64,000 nucleotides of DNA from Oscillospiraceae bacterium (lineage in GTDB: Bacteria > Bacillota > Clostridia > Oscillospirales > Ruminococcaceae), in the NCBI GenBank assembly GCA_018110825.1, contig JAGBCL010000031.1:62001-126000 (forward strand), in the 5' to 3' direction. The position numbers and the translations under genes were made by a program. Numbering within the stretch: position 1 is the stretch's first letter; every line of letters starts with the position of its first letter. Of the stretch, positions 61,546 through 64,000 are shown piece by piece. The notes beneath the pieces are model-generated. The model saw only the letters and a program-made list of their open reading frames with translations, had not been told where the DNA came from and did no database searches.

Positions 61546-62439
61546 ATGAAAAAACATTTTTTATTGACGGCAATTTCCACGGTGCTTATCCTGACTGCCT
61601 GTGGAAACAATCAAAATAGTACAGCCGAAACATCAGCAGCAACATTTGTGCAAACCTCAGAAACAACATTTAACAGCATTACCGAAATGACAGTCCCCGC
61701 ATTTGTGCCTGAATGGGAGGAAACGGAGGTTACAACTCCTGCCTATGTACCTGAGGAAGCACCGCAGACAACCGCTTATGTTGAGTCAACTTCATTGATG
61801 ACGGAAGCTGTTTTTTCGGAAACTACTATCCAGATAACTGAATTTACCACCGCAGTTCATACAGAGGAGATTACAACCTTTGAGGAAGCAGAGGATTTTT
61901 TCTTTGAAGCATATGTTTATGATGTTGAAGAAAATGCTGTCCTTGTGGGAATGAAGGGCGATACATTTATTGGACCCGACGGTACAGATGTCTATATTTT
62001 CGGCAAGTATGACGTTGAAAAGGGCGATACTGTCGAGATAGTTTTTACCGAGGAAGTCGGAATTGACGATTTTTATCCCCTCGAAATCAGGGAACAATTT
62101 ATCGTAAGTCTTGAAAAAGCTGAGTATGCACAGGACTATGATTTGCCGTATGACAGCGGGGAGTACGATATACCTGAGGTTGAACTTGCTGGAAACGAGC
62201 ATGTTGCTTACATAACAGATACTTCTGAGAACAAGAACGGCGGATATTCACTTATTGTTGAGGCCTATGACATTGCGGGATATTATTCTCCCGTATTGAT
62301 TTCACTTTACAGTGAAATTGAATTTTCCGTCGGGGATTGGGTAAAGATTGAATTTATGCCTGAAACCTGCTTTATGGAAACATCTCCTTTGCAGGTCGCA
62401 AAACAGGATGTTGTTGGAATTGAACTGATTGATTATTGA
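61546..62439 (+). CDS. Lipoprotein of unknown function
   Basis: 297 residues: lipobox LTAC (Cys19), a T/E/P-rich linker with V-P-A-F/Y-V-P repeats to about residue 115, then a beta-rich domain containing VGMKGDTFIGPDGTDVYIFGKYDVEKGDTVEIVF and VGDWVKIEF, which look like OB-fold-type strands. No catalytic motif. GGAGG upstream of ATG. Followed 22 bases later by the VanY lipoprotein, probably the same transcript. Confidence 0.8.
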   Translation: MKKHFLLTAISTVLILTACGNNQNSTAETSAATFVQTSETTFNSITEMTVPAFVPEWEETEVTTPAYVPEEAPQTTAYVESTSLMTEAVFSETTIQITEFTTAVHTEEITTFEEAEDFFFEAYVYDVEENAVLVGMKGDTFIGPDGTDVYIFGKYDVEKGDTVEIVFTEEVGIDDFYPLEIREQFIVSLEKAEYAQDYDLPYDSGEYDIPEVELAGNEHVAYITDTSENKNGGYSLIVEAYDIAGYYSPVLISLYSEIEFSVGDWVKIEFMPETCFMETSPLQVAKQDVVGIELIDY

Positions 62440-62461
62440 TTGCCGTCAGGAAAGGCAAGGA

Positions 62462-63478
62462 ATGAAAAAATATATTACTGTTCTGCTTGCATTGTTTATC
62501 TTTGCAGGCTGTGAAAAAATAATTGATGAACCTGCTTTGGCAACTCTTCCGCCAGAGTCTATCACGCAGGCGGAAGTTCTTACACAGACAGAGAATACCG
62601 TCCCTGAAATTATTACCGAGCTTACGGATGAAACAACTGAGAATTCTGAAACTGAAGCTGCAGTTGAAGTCGGCGGAGATGTTGAAAATCCCACGGAAGC
62701 AATTGACGTCGAAAGCATTTCTCTTAGTTTCTATGAAGTAACCTTGCAGGTCGGCCAAAGTAAAATGCCGCTTGTGACTATGTTTCCCGAAAATGCAAGC
62801 GACAAAAGTGAAATTTGGACAACAAGCGATGAAACAGTTGCAAGCGTTGACTGGCTTGGAAATATCAAAGCTTTATCCGAGGGTAATTGCGTGGTTACGG
62901 TTACATCGGCACAGAATACTGACGTGTCCGCAAATGTTTTGGTTACCGTAGTTGCGGGACCCCAGCTTACATATATTGACGGAATTCTGATTGCAAACAA
63001 AACTTATGCCCTTCCTTCCGATTATGCTCCGGGAGTTAACGCTGAGGCGGAAGCTGCATTCTATGAAATGCAGGCTGATGCTTCAGATTTGGGGCTTAAC
63101 TTGTATATTTCGTCCGGATATAGAAGTTATGATTATCAGGCAGGACTTTATCAGCGTTATGTTGACCGAAGCGGCAAAGCGGAGGCTGACAGATATTCTG
63201 CACGACCGGGACATTCCGAGCACCAGACGGGACTTGCTTTTGACCTGAACACAATAAGTGACGAGTTCAAGGATACCAATGAGGGAAAATGGGTTGCGGA
63301 AAACTGCCATAAGTACGGCTTCATAATTCGTTATCCTGAGGATAAGGAAAGCGTGACGGGTTACATGTATGAGCCGTGGCATATACGTTATCTTGGTGTA
63401 GATACAGCAACTGCCGTTTATGAAAGCGGTCTGTGCCTTGAGGAATACCTTGGAATTACTTCGGAATATGATGAATAA
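62462..63478 (+). CDS. VanY-type carboxypeptidase lipoprotein with BIG2 domain
   Basis: 338 residues: lipobox FAGC (Cys17), acidic linker, a bacterial immunoglobulin-like BIG2 domain (residues about 90-170, VTMFPENASDKSEIWTTSDETVASVD...LSEGNCVVTVTS), then an M15B domain with ISSGYRSYDYQ, the zinc motif SEHQTGLAFDL and YEPWHIRYLG. Trims terminal D-Ala from peptidoglycan or cleaves free pentapeptides. Start placed at the ATG after AAGGCAAGGA. Linked to the upstream lipoprotein gene. Confidence 0.92.
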   Translation: MKKYITVLLALFIFAGCEKIIDEPALATLPPESITQAEVLTQTENTVPEIITELTDETTENSETEAAVEVGGDVENPTEAIDVESISLSFYEVTLQVGQSKMPLVTMFPENASDKSEIWTTSDETVASVDWLGNIKALSEGNCVVTVTSAQNTDVSANVLVTVVAGPQLTYIDGILIANKTYALPSDYAPGVNAEAEAAFYEMQADASDLGLNLYISSGYRSYDYQAGLYQRYVDRSGKAEADRYSARPGHSEHQTGLAFDLNTISDEFKDTNEGKWVAENCHKYGFIIRYPEDKESVTGYMYEPWHIRYLGVDTATAVYESGLCLEEYLGITSEYDE

Positions 63479-63481
63479 TAA

Positions 63482-63522
63482 AAGGCTGTGAAGAAATCAG
63501 TTCTTCACAGCCTTGTTTTTGT
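63482..63522 (+). terminator. Terminator of the VanY lipoprotein gene
   Basis: AAGGCTGTGAAGAA (63482-63495) pairs with TTCTTCACAGCCTT (63501-63514), then GTTTTTG. Confidence 0.92.
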
Positions 63523-63537
63523 TTCATACAGTAAAGC

Positions 63538-63572
63538 AGAAAAAACACGGTACCGTAACGATACCGTGTTTT
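63538..63572 (-). terminator. glgA terminator
   Basis: AAAACACGGTA (63542-63552) pairs with TACCGTGTTTT (63562-63572); the minus strand continues with a T-run. Confidence 0.88.
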
Positions 63573-63577
63573 GAATT

Positions 63578-64000
63578 TTAGTTATTGCCTGCAAGCTCTC
63601 TGTACAGACCCATATAAAGCTCAGCGGAAACATCCCAGCTGTAATCATTCTTCATAGCTGCAACAACAAGCTTTTTCCATTCAGCAGAGTTGTCATAGTA
63701 TTCCTTAGCACGACGAACAGCGTCAAGCATATCGTGTGCATTGTAGGTCTTGAATGTGAAACCGTTGCCGTTTTCGCCTCCTGCATCGCGGATACTGTCA
63801 CGGAGACCGCCTGTTTCACGGACAATCGGAATTGTACCGTAACGGAGGGAAATCATCTGTGCAAGTCCGCAAGGCTCGCTCTGTGAAGGCATAAGGAACA
63901 TATCCGCAGAGGAGTAAATTCTTCTTGCAAGGTCAGGCAGGAATCCGATTGTAGCGCTTACCTTGTCAGGATAACGCCAAGCCATTTCCTTGAAGAAATC
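63578..64000 (-). CDS. glgA: Glycogen synthase, C-terminal part
   Basis: The last 140 residues of a GT5 glucosyltransferase that adds glucose from ADP-glucose to glycogen; the rest lies beyond the right edge. The C-terminal nucleotide-binding domain shows SADMFLMPSQSEPCGLAQMISLRYGTIPIVRETGGLRDSI with the catalytic Glu of E-P-C-G-L, and the helical end WDVSAELYMGLYREL. Suits an organism that stores glycogen from plant polysaccharide. Confidence 0.93.
   Translation of the reverse strand, partial: DFFKEMAWRYPDKVSATIGFLPDLARRIYSSADMFLMPSQSEPCGLAQMISLRYGTIPIVRETGGLRDSIRDAGGENGNGFTFKTYNAHDMLDAVRRAKEYYDNSAEWKKLVVAAMKNDYSWDVSAELYMGLYRELAGNN

Overview
The window looks like a chromosomal segment from a low-to-mid GC Firmicute of the Ruminococcus type (Oscillospiraceae, Clostridia). 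Evidence: a SCIFF peptide with its radical-SAM maturase next to yajC and a TIGR04086-type membrane protein; a cytosolic GH9 glycosidase beside an iron alcohol dehydrogenase; hemZ; NADP-type glutamate dehydrogenase; strong AGGAGG-type ribosome binding sites; TTGACA/TATAAT-type promoters; no outer-membrane genes. No phage, insertion sequence, rRNA or CRISPR array was seen. The assignment is from gene content only.

Layout. 1-1.6 kb (minus): start of a division/cell-wall cluster, mraZ-rsmH-ftsL-like, with a long box-rich leader. 2-14.2 kb (mostly minus): gdhA, YgjP-like peptidase, CDF metal exporter, scfA-scfB, TIGR04086, yajC, Nudix, aroQ, a lipoprotein, endonuclease IV, yqeG, typA. 14.4-14.8 kb: tRNA Pro-Thr-Tyr. 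15-22.2 kb (plus): complete F-type ATP synthase operon whose c subunit carries a sodium-type binding site. 22.4-24.7 kb (plus): rpmG-secE-nusG-rplK-rplA with two structured untranslated stretches. 24.8-33.5 kb: RluA-type synthase, unknown proteins, DHH phosphoesterase, HD protein, rlmB and a 931-residue degenerate P-type ATPase-like protein. 33.6-36.7 kb: VanY, nrdR, tRNA-Leu with a decayed partial copy, AIM24. 37-42.6 kb (minus): iron ADH-SDR-GH9 cluster and Na/Pi-PhoU protein. 42.9-52.8 kb (plus): recJ, rel, MBL hydrolase, hemZ, zinc-ribbon protein, rlmD-type methylase, nucleotidase, membrane protein, TPR lipoprotein. 52.8-60.9 kb (minus): a repeat-rich surface protein, glyQS, epimerase, secF, secD, CYTH protein. 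61-63.5 kb (plus): a LexA-box controlled small membrane protein, a lipoprotein and a VanY lipoprotein. 63.6-64 kb: end of glgA (minus).

Most of the window is core physiology: energy coupling, translation, secretion, stringent response and envelope. The points most worth a second look are the P-type ATPase pseudoenzyme (30695-33490), the small membrane protein behind a LexA operator (61074-61435), two clusters of DnaA-box-like sequences sharing an identical 20-mer (1630-1794 and 29115-29321), alternative pairings in the rpmG leader, palindrome-rich spacers inside the atp operon and beside tRNA-Leu, and a structured region with a tiny frameshifted reading frame at 36775-37020. Promoter, terminator and RNA-fold calls were made by eye.
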